Of a stretch of 64,000 bases of DNA, positions 8,478-17,414 are shown one piece after another; positions within the stretch are counted from its first letter, which is position 1; each line of letters starts with the position of its first letter. The DNA is from Micavibrio_B sp964399985 (GTDB lineage Bacteria; Pseudomonadota; Alphaproteobacteria; Micavibrionales; Micavibrionaceae): contig CAYNRY010000001.1 of assembly GCA_964399985.1 (NCBI GenBank), positions 434,001 through 498,000 of the forward strand. Reading direction: 5' to 3'. A program made the position numbers and the translations under genes. The notes beneath the pieces are model-generated. The model had not been told where the DNA came from and ran no database searches. It saw only the letters and a program-made list of their open reading frames with translations.

Positions 8478-8744
8478 ATGAACGAACAGGAAATCATCGA
8501 CCTGATGGTCGGCGCTATATGGCTCTCCGTCAAGATCAGCGCGCCGATCATGATTATCGGCCTTGTGGTCGGTGTGGCGATCGCGCTGGTCCAGGCGCTG
8601 ACCCAAATTCAGGAAGTAACCCTCGTTTTCGTTCCCAAAATCCTCGCTATCTTCGTTGCGATGATTTTTCTTCTTCCCGCTTTCACGACTAGCATGATCG
8701 AATATATGCATACGCTGGCCGATAAGATCATAGCCCTCAAATGA
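8478..8744 (+). CDS. fliQ: Flagellar type III export protein FliQ
   Basis: Small export-gate subunit of 88 residues with two membrane helices (about 17-40 and 53-75). It has the typical start NEQEIIDLMVGAIWLSVKIS and the conserved VQALTQIQEVTLVFVPKIL between the helices. No strong ribosome site is visible. Its stop overlaps the fliR start by 4 bases, implying translational coupling. Confidence 0.95.
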   Translation: MNEQEIIDLMVGAIWLSVKISAPIMIIGLVVGVAIALVQALTQIQEVTLVFVPKILAIFVAMIFLLPAFTTSMIEYMHTLADKIIALK

Positions 8745-9511
8745 CCGATTTGCAGACCTTCCTGACGACGGGGGTTTTTGCTTTTATGCTCGCTTTCGTG
8801 CGCACGGGCACGGTCGTCATGCTCATGCCCGGGATCGGTAATACATTCGTGCCGCCGCAGACGCGGCTTTATTTCGCTCTTGGTTTTTCTTTCGTGTTGT
8901 TTCCGTTGATACAGGCCAAGCTGCCTGTACCGGTTCCGCCCGCAACGGCTATGATCATGTTGATCGTCGTCGAGTTCGTGATCGGGTTTTTTATCGGCTC
9001 TATCGCGCGCATCATGATGGCGGCGCTGGACACGGCGGGTCTGATTATCTCGACGCAGGCTTCCCTTTCAAACGCGCAATTGTTCAACCCGCAATTCGCC
9101 ACGCAAGGCTCAATCATCGGCTCGTTTTTAACCTTGCTCGGTGTCATGCTGTTATTTGCCACCGATCTTTATCATTTGCTGATCCTCGGCGTGGTCAACA
9201 GCTATGAATTATTTCCGGTCGGAAAAATGCCCGATATTGGCAGTATGACAAAACTAATCACCGGTGCGATTGCAGGATCATTCGCCATCGGTATCCAGAT
9301 TACCGCACCGTTTATCCTGATTATTCTTCTCATGTATATCGGCATGGCGGTACTTTCCAAGCTCATGCCGCAAGTGCAGGTCTTTATGATCGCGATGCCG
9401 GCGCAGATCATGCTCTGTCTTATCCTGCTGGCGGTGATCGGCGCGCCGATGATGCTGATCTGGCTGAGCGAGTATGAAAAGGGACTGAATTTATTTTTGG
9501 GCGGAGGCTGA
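8741..9511 (+). CDS. fliR: Flagellar type III export protein FliR
   Basis: Export-gate membrane subunit, 256 residues with six hydrophobic segments. Family signatures are AFVRTGTVVMLMPGIG near residue 20 and SLSNAQLFNPQFATQG near residue 107, where the latter resembles the conserved cytoplasmic loop. Overlaps fliQ and ends one base before flhB, forming a coupled fliQ-fliR-flhB unit. Confidence 0.95.
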   Translation: MTDLQTFLTTGVFAFMLAFVRTGTVVMLMPGIGNTFVPPQTRLYFALGFSFVLFPLIQAKLPVPVPPATAMIMLIVVEFVIGFFIGSIARIMMAALDTAGLIISTQASLSNAQLFNPQFATQGSIIGSFLTLLGVMLLFATDLYHLLILGVVNSYELFPVGKMPDIGSMTKLITGAIAGSFAIGIQITAPFILIILLMYIGMAVLSKLMPQVQVFMIAMPAQIMLCLILLAVIGAPMMLIWLSEYEKGLNLFLGGG

Positions 9512-9512
9512 G

Positions 9513-10595
9513 ATGTCGGAAGGCGGCGACGAAGATGATGCGTCCAAGACCGAAGACGCAACCCCGAAAAAATTAGACGAAGCGCGAAAAAAAGGGCAGG
9601 TGGCCCAGTCCAAGGAATTAAACACCTGGATCATGCTGCTGGCCGCGACGCTTTTGGTCGGCATTACCAGTGGAAGCCTTTTTACAGACTTCAAGAATTA
9701 CCTGACGATCTTTATCGAACAGCCGCATATGATGGGCTCCGGCCCCGGCGGTATCGGTGCGGTTCTGGTCGATATATCCTATAAAACGATCGGCCTGATT
9801 GCCATCCCGCTTATCATCCTGTTCTGTGCTGCGTTGATCGGCCCGTTCTCCCAAGTTGGATTTTTGATTGCGCCGGAAGTTCTGAAATTTGATTTCAGTA
9901 AAGTCTCGCCCATGAAGGGTTTCGGGCGGCTTTTCTCGATGCGCTCGGTCGTGGAATTCGTCAAGGGGCTTTTAAAAATATCGATCATCGGCATCGTCGG
10001 TTTTACCCTGATTTATCCTTACATGAACGGCATCGAGCATACGATGAACCAGTCGATAAGTGTCATGCTGGGTAATTTGCATTCGATGACGATGCGGATG
10101 CTGATCGGGATGCTGGTGGCGCTTTTGATGATCTCTATTGCGGACGTCCTGTACCAGCGCTGGGAATTCGGCAAGCAAATGCGGATGACCAAGCAGGAGA
10201 TCAAGGACGAGTATAAGCAGACCGAGGGCGATCCGCATATCAAGGGCAAGCTGAAACAGCTCCGCTATGAGAAGGCGCGCCAGCGCATGATGCAGGCCGT
10301 ACCGAAAGCCGATGTCATCATCACCAACCCAACCCACTTTGCGGTCGCGCTTAAATACGACACCGAAACCATGGATGCGCCGACGGTGATCGCCAAGGGC
10401 GTCGATGAAGTGGCGTTTCGTATCAGGGAGCTGGGCAAGGAGCATAATGTAGAAATCGTCGAAAACCCGCCGCTGGCGCGGTCCTTATACGCCGATGTCG
10501 AGCTGGACCAGACCATCCCGCCCGAGCTTTTCAAAGCCGTCGCCGAAGTTATTTCCTATGTTTTCCAAAAACGCGGGAAACTGCCGAAGAGATAA
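9513..10595 (+). CDS. flhB: Flagellar export switch protein FlhB
   Basis: Substrate-specificity switch of the flagellar export apparatus. 360 residues. The N-terminus EDATPKKLDEARKKGQVAQS is the classic cytoplasmic lead. Four membrane segments lie between about 30 and 215, then a basic linker and the autocleavage motif NPTH at 272-275 (VIITNPTHFAVALKY). The C-terminal domain ends IPPELFKAVAEVISYVFQKR. All functional residues are present, unlike the flhX-like copy at 5.7 kb. The gene is followed by a hairpin and cckA. Confidence 0.97.
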   Translation: MSEGGDEDDASKTEDATPKKLDEARKKGQVAQSKELNTWIMLLAATLLVGITSGSLFTDFKNYLTIFIEQPHMMGSGPGGIGAVLVDISYKTIGLIAIPLIILFCAALIGPFSQVGFLIAPEVLKFDFSKVSPMKGFGRLFSMRSVVEFVKGLLKISIIGIVGFTLIYPYMNGIEHTMNQSISVMLGNLHSMTMRMLIGMLVALLMISIADVLYQRWEFGKQMRMTKQEIKDEYKQTEGDPHIKGKLKQLRYEKARQRMMQAVPKADVIITNPTHFAVALKYDTETMDAPTVIAKGVDEVAFRIRELGKEHNVEIVENPPLARSLYADVELDQTIPPELFKAVAEVISYVFQKRGKLPKR

Positions 10596-10597
10596 AA

Positions 10598-10638
10598 GTA
10601 AGCGGTACGCAGTAAGCAGAACGGACTTTACCGCTTAC
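10598..10638. repeat. Inverted repeat between flhB and cckA
   Basis: GTAAGCGGTA (10598-10607) is exactly complementary to TACCGCTTAC (10629-10638). Related words flank it (AGTAAGCAG before the loop, ACCGTTTACT after), so the whole 60-base gap is a nested imperfect palindrome. No T-run follows, so it is more likely a dispersed repeat or mRNA-stabilising hairpin than a terminator. Confidence 0.6.
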
Positions 10639-10661
10639 CGCCTACCGTTTACTATCTTTCC

Positions 10662-13160
10662 ATGAGTCTCGACCATTCCGAATTTATCCGCCGCCACCAT
10701 AAACCCGAGCATACGGCGGGTACGAAAGCCAACCGCGCCGCCAGCGCGTGGAGTATCGCACTTACCGCGACAGCATATGTCGGCTTTTGTATCGCGACGA
10801 TGCGGGCGCTGCAGGTGCACGAAACGGTTCTGTTTGTTTTTATTCTCTTGCTTCTGGGCGCTTTATTGGGCGGCTATGCGATCCAGCTTGTCATCAAGTT
10901 TTTTTCACCGCAGGAAAAACAGCGCGCGCTGTTAATTGAAATTCTGGAAGCGTCACAAGGCGCGCGTCTTATTACCAACGGATCCAACGAAGTCATTCTC
11001 TCGAACGGACGGTTCGATGCGATGTGCAAAAACCGCGGCGGCACAAGTTACGACACGTTGCTGGCGATTTTTTCCGATACGGAAGAAAATATGTCTCATT
11101 TTAAAGTTCTGGCCGATCAGGCGCATCGCGGATTGACCGATCATGCCGATTTGAAAATTGCGCGTGGCGATCATGAATTATGGATGCGGGTTTTGGCGCA
11201 GCCAGTGCCAGGCTGGGCCGGATATATTCATTGGCGTCTCGACGATATTACCGACGAATTCGTGCGGAACCGTTCCATTAGCGAAGAGCGTGAAAAGCTA
11301 ATCGACTTTACCGATAATGCGCCGGTCGGATTTTTCTCGGTAGATGAACGCGGGCGTTTTGTCTTCGTCAATGCGACATTGGTGCGCTGGCTTGGTGCAG
11401 ATTTAGAAAATATTTTGTGGAATGGTGAGTTGCATCATTTCCTGATGGATCCGCCCATCAGTGCCGCGCCATACGATATCAAGGAAGAGGGCGGCGCACG
11501 GCAGGTGGCTGAAGTTCGCATGAAAGGCCCGGGCGGGCGCGTGTTTCTGGCGACGATCAACCAGACCGTCGTGCATGAAACGGATGGTCGCGTCAGAACG
11601 CGTGGTATCGTTCACGATCTAACGGCAGAGCGCGCCATGCGTCAGGCCTTGGAGGAGTCCGAAGACCGTTTCCGCAAATTTTTCAAGGAAGCGCCGCTCG
11701 GTATCGCGATTATCAATTCCGAGCTGGTGGTCGAGGAATGTAATATCGTCTTTGCCGATCTACTCAAAAAAACGTTGTCCACTATCGAAGGCCGGTCTTT
11801 CTCAGATATCGTCGATAAGGATGACTGGCAGAACGTCATGCTCAATCTTAATTTGCTGCATCAGGAAGAGGAGACTTCCGAGCCTCTGGAAATCCGCCTG
11901 TGGGCGGAAAGCATGAAGACGATCATTCCGGCGCGTATGTATGCCCGCAAATTTACGGACAGCGACAAGCTCGCTTTGCACTTTATCGATCTGACCCAGC
12001 AGAAAAATCTCGAGAACCAGTTTATCCAGTCGCAGAAAATGCAGGCGGTGGGCCAGCTCGCGGGCGGTATCGCGCATGACTTTAATAACTTGCTGACCGC
12101 GATGATCGGTTTCTGCGATCTCTTGTTATTGCGTCATAAGCCGGGCGATCCATCTTTTTCGGATATTCAGCAGATCAAGCAAAACTCAAACCGCGCGACA
12201 AATCTGGTACGCCAGCTTCTGGCCTTCTCGCGCCAGCAAACATTGCGCCCCAAAGTTTGGGATATAACCGATATTCTGACAGAGCTTGCGCACCTCATGC
12301 GCAGGTTGATCGGCGCTAATATCGAATTAAAAATAGTCCATGGCGACGATCTCGGCTACGTCAAGGTCGATAGCGGCCAGATGGAGCAGGTGCTGGTCAA
12401 CATGGCAGTGAATGCAAGGGATGCCATGCCTGAAGGCGGCACCCTGACCATCACGACAAGCCATTTTACAAATACGGATTCACTGACGCTCGGCGCAGAT
12501 ATAATGCCGCCGGGTAACTGGGTCAAAATCGAAGTGACTGATACAGGAACCGGTATTCCGCCCGAGATCATGCAGCGCATTTTTGAGCCGTTCTTTACGA
12601 CAAAAGACGTCGGGCAGGGAACAGGGCTTGGGCTTGCGACCGTTTTCGGGATCGTACGTCAGACAGGCGGTTATCTGACAGTTCACTCGGAAGTCGGTGC
12701 AGGTACGAAATTCAGTATTTACCTGCCGCGTCTCAATGAAATGGAACAGGATCTGGAAGCTAAGCCTGTTTTAGAAGAAATGGTCGGCGATCTGACCGGT
12801 ACGGCGCGCATCTTGCTTGTCGAAGACGAAGACGCTGTGCGGACATTCTCAACGCGTGCGCTGACTAATAAGGGGTATGAAGTTGAAACCGCGGAAAGCG
12901 GCGAAGCGGGATGGACCAAATTTAAAGAGCTTAAAAAGCCCATCGATCTGCTTATCACCGACGTTATCATGCCGGGCATGGACGGGCCTACATTGGCTAA
13001 GCAAATCCGCACGGAAATGCCAACTCTCAAGATTATATTCGTCTCCGGCTATACGGAAGAAAAACTCAAGGACCAGATGGGCGAGGGCATCCATTTCCTG
13101 CCCAAGCCGTTCTCACTCAAGCAGCTTGCGGCAAAGGTCAAGGAAGTGCTGGATGAGTAG
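10662..13160 (+). CDS. cckA: Hybrid sensor histidine kinase CckA
   Basis: Cell-cycle hybrid kinase that in alphaproteobacteria feeds phosphate through ChpT to CtrA and so controls cell division and flagellar genes. 832 residues. Two membrane helices lie at about 28-75, then PAS-type sensor domains at about 100-450. The HisKA domain has GQLAGGIAHDFNNLL with His472. The HATPase domain shows VNMAVNARDAMPEGG and GTGLGLATVFGIV, and a C-terminal receiver carries Asp767 (LLITDVIMPGMDG) and KPF. No ribosome site is obvious before the ATG. The location behind flhB is common in this group and fits CtrA control of motility. Confidence 0.95.
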   Translation: MSLDHSEFIRRHHKPEHTAGTKANRAASAWSIALTATAYVGFCIATMRALQVHETVLFVFILLLLGALLGGYAIQLVIKFFSPQEKQRALLIEILEASQGARLITNGSNEVILSNGRFDAMCKNRGGTSYDTLLAIFSDTEENMSHFKVLADQAHRGLTDHADLKIARGDHELWMRVLAQPVPGWAGYIHWRLDDITDEFVRNRSISEEREKLIDFTDNAPVGFFSVDERGRFVFVNATLVRWLGADLENILWNGELHHFLMDPPISAAPYDIKEEGGARQVAEVRMKGPGGRVFLATINQTVVHETDGRVRTRGIVHDLTAERAMRQALEESEDRFRKFFKEAPLGIAIINSELVVEECNIVFADLLKKTLSTIEGRSFSDIVDKDDWQNVMLNLNLLHQEEETSEPLEIRLWAESMKTIIPARMYARKFTDSDKLALHFIDLTQQKNLENQFIQSQKMQAVGQLAGGIAHDFNNLLTAMIGFCDLLLLRHKPGDPSFSDIQQIKQNSNRATNLVRQLLAFSRQQTLRPKVWDITDILTELAHLMRRLIGANIELKIVHGDDLGYVKVDSGQMEQVLVNMAVNARDAMPEGGTLTITTSHFTNTDSLTLGADIMPPGNWVKIEVTDTGTGIPPEIMQRIFEPFFTTKDVGQGTGLGLATVFGIVRQTGGYLTVHSEVGAGTKFSIYLPRLNEMEQDLEAKPVLEEMVGDLTGTARILLVEDEDAVRTFSTRALTNKGYEVETAESGEAGWTKFKELKKPIDLLITDVIMPGMDGPTLAKQIRTEMPTLKIIFVSGYTEEKLKDQMGEGIHFLPKPFSLKQLAAKVKEVLDE

Positions 13161-13166
13161 CAGTTT

Positions 13167-13904
13167 TTAGTTACCGCATTCTTTCATCATTTTACCAGCG
13201 CTCTGATACTCTTCAGGTGTATCTATAAGGGCATGGCCCTTTTTCATTTCTTCACGGGTGTTTTCTTCGAGAAATTTATAAATTTTATCTCGTATCAATC
13301 CAAACAGGCGCTGCGCTTCCGCACTTTCATCTTTGATAACGATTGGTTTTGATTCCGCTTCGACTTCATCGAGCATTTTGGGAAGTTCAATTTCCAGTTT
13401 TTTGCGAGCGTCCCGAATGATTTTCTCATTCGTCGTGTAATGTCGCATTTCGTGCTCGAGAATACTTTTATAGCGGCATCCACCTTCATTAAATTCAGAA
13501 GGGATTGAAATCAAGCTGCCGAGGAAAAGAGTTACATCCAGGTTTTTGAAATAGACACAGCTGGTTCGCGGCTTGGCATAACGATCAAAATCCCTGACAG
13601 TGATTGCAGATCTGTTAAACCCGACTTTCCATCCTGAAGTATTCAAGCCAAGAGTCTCCATGGAATCTGTACTGATCGCCATTTCAAGGCCATTATCTTC
13701 AAGCCATCTTTTTTTTACATCTTCATTCCCTGCATTTATTTCCTCTCTGCTGATTTTATGATCGATGACAGGTTCCGGCACGCTTAGCCACAGCGAAACG
13801 GTCGATTTAACGCGCTTGAGGGATTGGCAAGTATCTGCGGCAAATGAAGGAGAAGGAGCCGTTACAATAAGAAAAGCTAAGACGATCAAAGACAGGAATT
13901 TCAT
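13167..13904 (-). CDS. Secreted protein with HExxH metalloprotease-like motif
   Basis: A 245-residue exported protein of unknown function. Signal peptide MKFLSLIVLAFLIVTAPSPS is followed by a cut near FAADT. A HEMRH sequence at residues 151-155 (SILEHEMRHYTTNEKII) fits the zinc-binding HExxH motif on a helix. A third metal ligand cannot be assigned; His156-region Tyr and later Glu residues are candidates. The C-terminal part is highly charged and helical. It resembles small periplasmic zinc-protease-like proteins, but similarity to a named family was not established. The 3' end lies 6 bases from cckA, in convergent orientation. Confidence 0.6.
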   Translation of the reverse strand: MKFLSLIVLAFLIVTAPSPSFAADTCQSLKRVKSTVSLWLSVPEPVIDHKISREEINAGNEDVKKRWLEDNGLEMAISTDSMETLGLNTSGWKVGFNRSAITVRDFDRYAKPRTSCVYFKNLDVTLFLGSLISIPSEFNEGGCRYKSILEHEMRHYTTNEKIIRDARKKLEIELPKMLDEVEAESKPIVIKDESAEAQRLFGLIRDKIYKFLEENTREEMKKGHALIDTPEEYQSAGKMMKECGN

Positions 13905-13956
13905 ATTGCCCCAGTAAGATAAAATTTGAGAATAAAGAGTAAATAAAAATAAATAA

Positions 13957-14274
13957 TTAAGGCGGCGCTGGTGAATTTATTTGAGCAGTAGGTGCGGCAG
14001 GCGATGTCATGGGGGAAGGTGCCTCAGGTTTAATGAAAATATCTTTGACCTCGCCAAAATAGTTTTGAACCTTATCTATAATGTATTGGCCAATTTCACC
14101 GAAGGATTTGCCATCTTGAAACATTTTGGAGATATCCCGGGCAAATTGAGCGCCTTCGCCGGGGTCCTTTTCATACCAGTCACGCAGCCCGCGCAAACCG
14201 GCCAGCGGATCGCTGGCGGAGGCGTTAAAGCTAGTGTTCAGCTTGTCTTTTGATTTTTCGGTTTGAACAGCCAT
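13957..14274 (-). CDS. Small hypothetical protein, 105 aa, Pro/Ala-rich tail
   Basis: Not recognised. Soluble, no signal peptide. Residues 20-80 are amphipathic and helical (LRGLRDWYEKDPGEGAQFAR, then GQYIIDKVQNYFGEVKDIF), and the last 25 residues are Pro/Ala/Ser-rich. A GAGGGAAATGAA ribosome site precedes the ATG. It is transcribed away from recA, with which it shares the 153-base upstream region. Confidence 0.5.
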   Translation of the reverse strand: MAVQTEKSKDKLNTSFNASASDPLAGLRGLRDWYEKDPGEGAQFARDISKMFQDGKSFGEIGQYIIDKVQNYFGEVKDIFIKPEAPSPMTSPAAPTAQINSPAPP

Positions 14275-14335
14275 TTCATTTCCCTCTAGAGCGAATAATA
14301 CACCAGATTATGTTAATTTAATATTTATGCAGGGC

Positions 14336-14350
14336 GTTCTATTTTCGTTC
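14336..14350 (+). promoter_or_regulatory. SOS (LexA) box of recA
   Basis: GTTC-TATTTTC-GTTC matches the alphaproteobacterial LexA operator GTTC-N7-GTTC exactly. It abuts a possible -35, so bound LexA would block recA transcription. Confidence 0.8.
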
Positions 14351-14379
14351 TTTACAGGCGAGAACAAATTAGGTACAAA
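14351..14379 (+). promoter_or_regulatory. Probable recA promoter
   Basis: TTTACA (14351-14356) and TACAAA (14374-14379) are separated by 17 bases, a good sigma-70-like pair placed about 50 bases before the recA start and directly next to the SOS box. Confidence 0.55.
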
Positions 14380-14427
14380 TGTTCCTGTATTCAGATAGAG
14401 CAGAATCAGTCAAAACAGGAGACAATT

Positions 14428-15567
14428 ATGAGCGTAACACCTTTCAAAGGATCAGATATGGACCGTTCCCCCGCAGAAAAGAACAAGGCTTTGGACGCCG
14501 CATTGGCGCAGATCGAACGTGCTTTCGGTAAAGGCTCGATCATGAAATTAACCGGCGATAACGGCCAGATGGAAGTCGAGGCGATCTCAACCGGCTCACT
14601 CGGCCTTGATATCGCGCTTGGCATCGGCGGCGTGCCGCGCGGAAGAATTATCGAGATTTTCGGTCCGGAAAGCTCGGGTAAAACCACGCTTGCTTTGCAG
14701 ATTATTGCCGAAGCGCAAAAATCGGGCGGCACATGCGCCATCGTCGATGCCGAACACGCGCTCGATCCCGGCTATGCCAGAAAACTTGGCTGTGACGTCG
14801 ACAATCTTTTGATCTCCCAGCCGGATGCCGGTGAACAGGCATTGGAGATTGCCGATACTCTCGTGCGCTCGGGCGCTTTGGATGTCCTTGTTGTTGACTC
14901 AGTTGCCGCCCTTGTGCCGAGAGCCGAACTAGAAGGCGAGATGGGAGATTCCCATATGGGCTTGCAGGCACGTTTAATGTCACAAGCTCTTCGCAAACTG
15001 ACAGGCTCGATTTCACGCTCCAATACAGTTGTGATTTTCATTAACCAGATCCGTATGAAAATCGGCGTCATGTTTGGTTCACCCGAAACGACAACAGGCG
15101 GTAACGCGCTGAAATTCTATGCGTCGGTTCGTCTTGATATCCGTCGTATCGGTTCCATTAAGGATCGCGAAACCGTTGTCGGTAACCAGACACGCGTGAA
15201 AGTCGTCAAAAACAAGATGGCGCCTCCATTCCGTCAGGTCGAATTCGATATCATGTTCGGTGAAGGGATTTCCAAAACTGGTGAATTGATCGATCTTGGC
15301 GTTCAGGCAGGTTTTGTCGAAAAATCCGGTGCATGGTTTGCCTATGACGGACAGCGTGTTGGTCAAGGCCGTGAAAACGCCAAAACTTTCATGAAAGAAA
15401 ATCCTGAAATCGCCGCCAAGCTTGAAAAGCAAATCCGCGACAAGTCGAACGGTATTGCCGATGCGATGCTGGCTGGTCCGGAAGGCAATGAGGCTGAGGA
15501 AGCTGCTGACGGTCCGGTAGAAATTGCAGACGTCAAGCCAGCCAAAGGCAAGAAATCAGCGGCTTAA
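14428..15567 (+). CDS. recA: Recombinase RecA
   Basis: ATP-dependent strand-exchange protein and co-protease for LexA. 379 residues, slightly longer than average. Walker A GPESSGKT is at residues 79-86, with [20 protein letters not shown] containing the Walker B and loop L1 region, and [20 protein letters not shown] at loop L2. The C-terminal tail is acidic and then Lys/Ala-rich, as usual. The start at 14428 has AGGAGA at good distance; an in-frame ATG 10 codons later is an alternative. Regulated by the SOS box upstream, and ended by the hairpin at 15593. Confidence 0.98.
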   Translation: MSVTPFKGSDMDRSPAEKNKALDAALAQIERAFGKGSIMKLTGDNGQMEVEAISTGSLGLDIALGIGGVPRGRIIEIFGPESSGKTTLALQIIAEAQKSGGTCAIVDAEHALDPGYARKLGCDVDNLLISQPDAGEQALEIADTLVRSGALDVLVVDSVAALVPRAELEGEMGDSHMGLQARLMSQALRKLTGSISRSNTVVIFINQIRMKIGVMFGSPETTTGGNALKFYASVRLDIRRIGSIKDRETVVGNQTRVKVVKNKMAPPFRQVEFDIMFGEGISKTGELIDLGVQAGFVEKSGAWFAYDGQRVGQGRENAKTFMKENPEIAAKLEKQIRDKSNGIADAMLAGPEGNEAEEAADGPVEIADVKPAKGKKSAA

Positions 15568-15592
15568 TTTAGATTGCTACAAGAATATTGTG

Positions 15593-15620
15593 ATCCCCGC
15601 GAAAGCGGGGATTTCTTTTT
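15593..15620 (+). terminator. recA terminator formed by dispersed palindrome, copy 2
   Basis: ATCCCCGC-GAAA-GCGGGGAT is a perfect 8-bp stem with a GAAA tetraloop, followed by TTCTTTTT. It is the same family as the palindromes at 8435 and 18353. Confidence 0.8.
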
Positions 15621-15639
15621 GCATGGTTGATATGACCGG

Positions 15640-15667
15640 AGAAATTCCGGCTTTCGCAGAAATGGCA
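15640..15667. repeat. Dispersed palindrome, degraded copy
   Basis: GAAATTCCGGCTTTCGCAGA followed by AATGGCAG matches the reverse orientation of the palindrome with several substitutions that weaken the stem. It lies between the recA terminator and the MFS gene. Confidence 0.5.
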
Positions 15668-15687
15668 GGCTGTGTATATATTCTCTC

Positions 15688-16893
15688 ATGAATAAACTGA
15701 CATTGACGCTGGCCCTACTTGCAATGCTGGGACCGTTTTCCATCGATACCTATTTTCCGTCCTTTCCGGCATTGGCCGAGCATTTCGGCGTGACGATGGT
15801 CGAGATGCAAAAAACCTTGAGTTATTACCTGATGGCGCTTGCCATTATGTCACTCTTTCACGGGGCGCTATCGGATTCTTTCGGTCGCCGTAAAATCGCG
15901 ATCGTTACGCTGGTTATTTATACGCTGGCCGCGCTCGGTAGCGTATTCGTTCAAAGTTTTGAATGGCTCCTTGTCTGCCGTGTTCTCCAAGGTCTGACGG
16001 CAGGAGCAGGATTTATTATCACGCAGGCAATCGCCCGCGATCTTTATAGGGGGCATGAAGCGCAGAAGCTAATGGCCAAAATCATGATGCTGTTTTCACT
16101 GGCACCGGCTATTGCGCCAATTCTTGGCGGCTATCTTCATATCTGGTTCGGCTGGCAAGGCGTATTTTTCTTTCTTGTTTTGCTAGGCGGCGCTTTGCTG
16201 GCGCTTGTGTCGACGCAATTGCCAGAGACCTTGCCGAAAGAACAAAGGCAGCATTTTCATCCGGTCAATCTTACCGCCAATTATATAAAAGTACTCGGCA
16301 ATGCGCAGTTCCGCTTACTGGCGCTGTCAAGTGGGCTATGTTTCGGCGCGCTATGTGTCTATGTGACCTCGGCACCAGATTTTGTTTTGAATATTTTAAA
16401 ATTGAAAGAAACGCAGTTCGGCTGGTTATTTATTCCTGTCGTATCGGGGTTGATGCTAGGATCTTTTTTCTCGCATCGATATGCAGAAAAAATGTCACCT
16501 GAAAAAACCATAATATATGCTTATTCCTTGATGCTTGCCGCCGTCACCGTCAATCTTTTATATAATCTTTTCTTTACGCCGAGCGTTCCTTGGGCAGTTC
16601 TGCCGCTGGCTTTCTATATGATAGGTTCCGCAGCGGTAACGCCGGTTTTAACATTGAAAGCGCTTGACCATTTTCCGCTTAACCGTGGTCTGGCGTCGTC
16701 GATTATGAGCTTCGTGACACTGGTATTATTCGCAGGGGTATCAGGTTTTGTTACGCCCATCGTTCATGGCTCGGGACTAAAACTGGCGGCGGTCACTTTC
16801 GGATTCTTTGTCCTTAATTGTTTTGTTCTTTGGCTAGCCGGACGTGAGAAAGAAAAAATAACAGTCATCGCGTCGGACATTGAACACGAATAA
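15688..16893 (+). CDS. Bcr/CflA-type multidrug efflux MFS transporter
   Basis: Inner-membrane drug/proton antiporter of the major facilitator superfamily, DHA1 Bcr/CflA branch. 401 residues with about 12 hydrophobic segments. The Bcr-type opening PFSIDTYFPSFPALAEHF and the loop motif GALSDSFGRRKIAIVTL (MFS motif A) near residues 59-75 are visible, and RVLQGLTAGAGFIITQAIAR follows. No strong ribosome site is visible in front of the ATG. Substrate cannot be predicted. Confidence 0.88.
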   Translation: MNKLTLTLALLAMLGPFSIDTYFPSFPALAEHFGVTMVEMQKTLSYYLMALAIMSLFHGALSDSFGRRKIAIVTLVIYTLAALGSVFVQSFEWLLVCRVLQGLTAGAGFIITQAIARDLYRGHEAQKLMAKIMMLFSLAPAIAPILGGYLHIWFGWQGVFFFLVLLGGALLALVSTQLPETLPKEQRQHFHPVNLTANYIKVLGNAQFRLLALSSGLCFGALCVYVTSAPDFVLNILKLKETQFGWLFIPVVSGLMLGSFFSHRYAEKMSPEKTIIYAYSLMLAAVTVNLLYNLFFTPSVPWAVLPLAFYMIGSAAVTPVLTLKALDHFPLNRGLASSIMSFVTLVLFAGVSGFVTPIVHGSGLKLAAVTFGFFVLNCFVLWLAGREKEKITVIASDIEHE

Positions 16894-16896
16894 AGG

Positions 16897-17391
16897 CTAA
16901 ATCTTTTCACCCCGAAGCACGCGATTCTTTTCGCGGCTCCATTCGCGCTTCTTGATGGTTTCTCGTTTATCGTGAGAAGCTTTACCTTTCGCCAGTGCAA
17001 TTTCGACTTTGGCGAGGCCTCGGGAATTGAAGTAAATCCGCACCGGCACGATCGTATAGCCATCGCGTTTGACGGAGCCCAATAACTTATTGATCTGTTT
17101 TTTATTCAGCAGCAGGCGGCGCTGACGGCGCGGATCATGCTGGAGATGAGCTCCTGCCGGGTTGTACGGGGCAATGTAACAACCATGCAGCCAGATCTCG
17201 CCCTGAAAGAAATTGGCAAAAGCCTCGTTAAACGAACATTGGCCATGGCGCAGGGATTTTACTTCCGTGCCGGTTAATTGAACGCCGGCTTCGAATTTTT
17301 CTTCGAGGAAATAATCAAAGCGCGCACGGCGGTTATCGGCAACAGTTTCGTTGACGGAGATTAGTGCTGGTTTTTTTTCTTTTTTTGCCAT
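16897..17391 (-). CDS. smpB: SsrA-binding protein SmpB
   Basis: Binds tmRNA and delivers it to stalled ribosomes for trans-translation. 164 residues. Typical features: RRARFDYFLEEKFEAGVQLT near the start, EVKSLRHGQCSFNEAFANF, and the basic tail KGKASHDKRETIKKREWSRE that inserts in the mRNA channel. Lies 23 bases downstream of dapA on the same strand, a frequent arrangement. No tmRNA gene was found in the window. Confidence 0.96.
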   Translation of the reverse strand: MAKKEKKPALISVNETVADNRRARFDYFLEEKFEAGVQLTGTEVKSLRHGQCSFNEAFANFFQGEIWLHGCYIAPYNPAGAHLQHDPRRQRRLLLNKKQINKLLGSVKRDGYTIVPVRIYFNSRGLAKVEIALAKGKASHDKRETIKKREWSREKNRVLRGEKI

Positions 17392-17414
17392 GATGATAAA
17401 ATGTGTTTTTTGCT

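Noticed and set aside
9972..10445. 157-codon antisense frame inside flhB
   Set aside because: Shadow of flhB, with His/Leu/Asp-rich composition and no ribosome site.
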